DNA from: Scytonema sp. UIC 10036
GTDB taxonomy: Bacteria > Cyanobacteriota > Cyanobacteriia > Cyanobacteriales > Nostocaceae
NCBI RefSeq assembly: GCF_009725235.1
Contig: NZ_WJFC01000038.1
Coordinates: 1 to 64,000 of the forward strand
Length of the DNA stretch: 64,000 nucleotides
Reading direction: 5' to 3'
The position numbers and the translations under genes are program-made. The notes beneath the pieces were generated by a model that had not been told where the DNA came from, made no database searches, and worked only from the letters and a program-made list of their open reading frames with translations. This document shows positions 63,988-64,000 of the stretch, piece by piece. How positions within the stretch are numbered: the stretch's first letter is position 1; every line of letters starts with the position of its first letter.

Positions 63988-64000
63988 GAGCCATATTTTT

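Overview
The window is chromosomal DNA from a cyanobacterium. It carries psbA (photosystem II D1) and is strewn with the HIP1 octamer GCGATCGC. It also has the hairpin-type intergenic repeats, WD40-like/Calx-beta/DUF4114 proteins and frequent small toxin-antitoxin genes typical of large filamentous genomes (Nostocales-like). Genus cannot be fixed from the sequence alone. There is no ribosomal RNA operon; one tRNA, tRNA-Gly(CCC), is present.

Layout. 1-4027: an unknown protein, then a hybrid histidine kinase with its response regulator (minus strand). 4273-9660: a phosphate island with pstS-C-A-B (minus strand) behind an ArsR-type repressor gene and a Cys-X5-Arg phosphatase gene, next to a broken second PstS-like gene (plus strand) that keeps a candidate Pho box. 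9680-16868: a peptide-type ABC permease, an HD-domain protein, and an RND efflux pair (adaptor plus pump). 16927-28887: an accessory region with two neighbouring dynamin-like GTPases, four toxin-antitoxin loci (two damaged), tRNA-Gly, a RAYT transposase bracketed by its REP palindromes, a MITE-like element, and remnants of a large helicase, an RND pump, a cyclase and an Rpn-type protein. 28945-39863: a modular secreted beta-propeller protein, a multicopper oxidase, murF, a TerB-like protein, an aldose-epimerase-like protein and psbA. 40537-50018: a co-directional glycan cluster (GT2, GT4, HlyD-type adaptor, TPR membrane protein, giant GT39-like membrane protein with a lectin-like N-terminus, flippase-like protein). 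50087-52175: a GT4 enzyme resembling sucrose-phosphate synthases, whose leader carries what I read as a c-di-AMP (ydaO/yuaA) riboswitch. 52706-54501: decayed GH31 glucosidase, GST remnant and a DUF2795 protein. 55665-61138: hppD, hmgA, a haem-oxygenase-like diiron protein and an acyl-activating enzyme, a likely tyrosine/homogentisate locus that lacks maiA and fahA. 61700-63987: a beta-helix remnant, a nuclease-like/PIN pair and an NmrA-type reductase.

How it fits together. The backbone (psbA, murF, pst, RND, glycan export) is interrupted by repeat families found again and again: the REP palindrome with core GCGCTAAAGCGC, the CTCGTTCCCAGG palindrome, the GTACGGGCGGGGACGCCCGTAC hairpin, and G-rich GGGACAAGGGG tracts. 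Several have entered genes. At least ten genes are truncated or frameshifted, so the window is a good record of repeat-driven decay around mobile and defence-type genes. Frameshifts were read by eye from translations and could in part be assembly errors.
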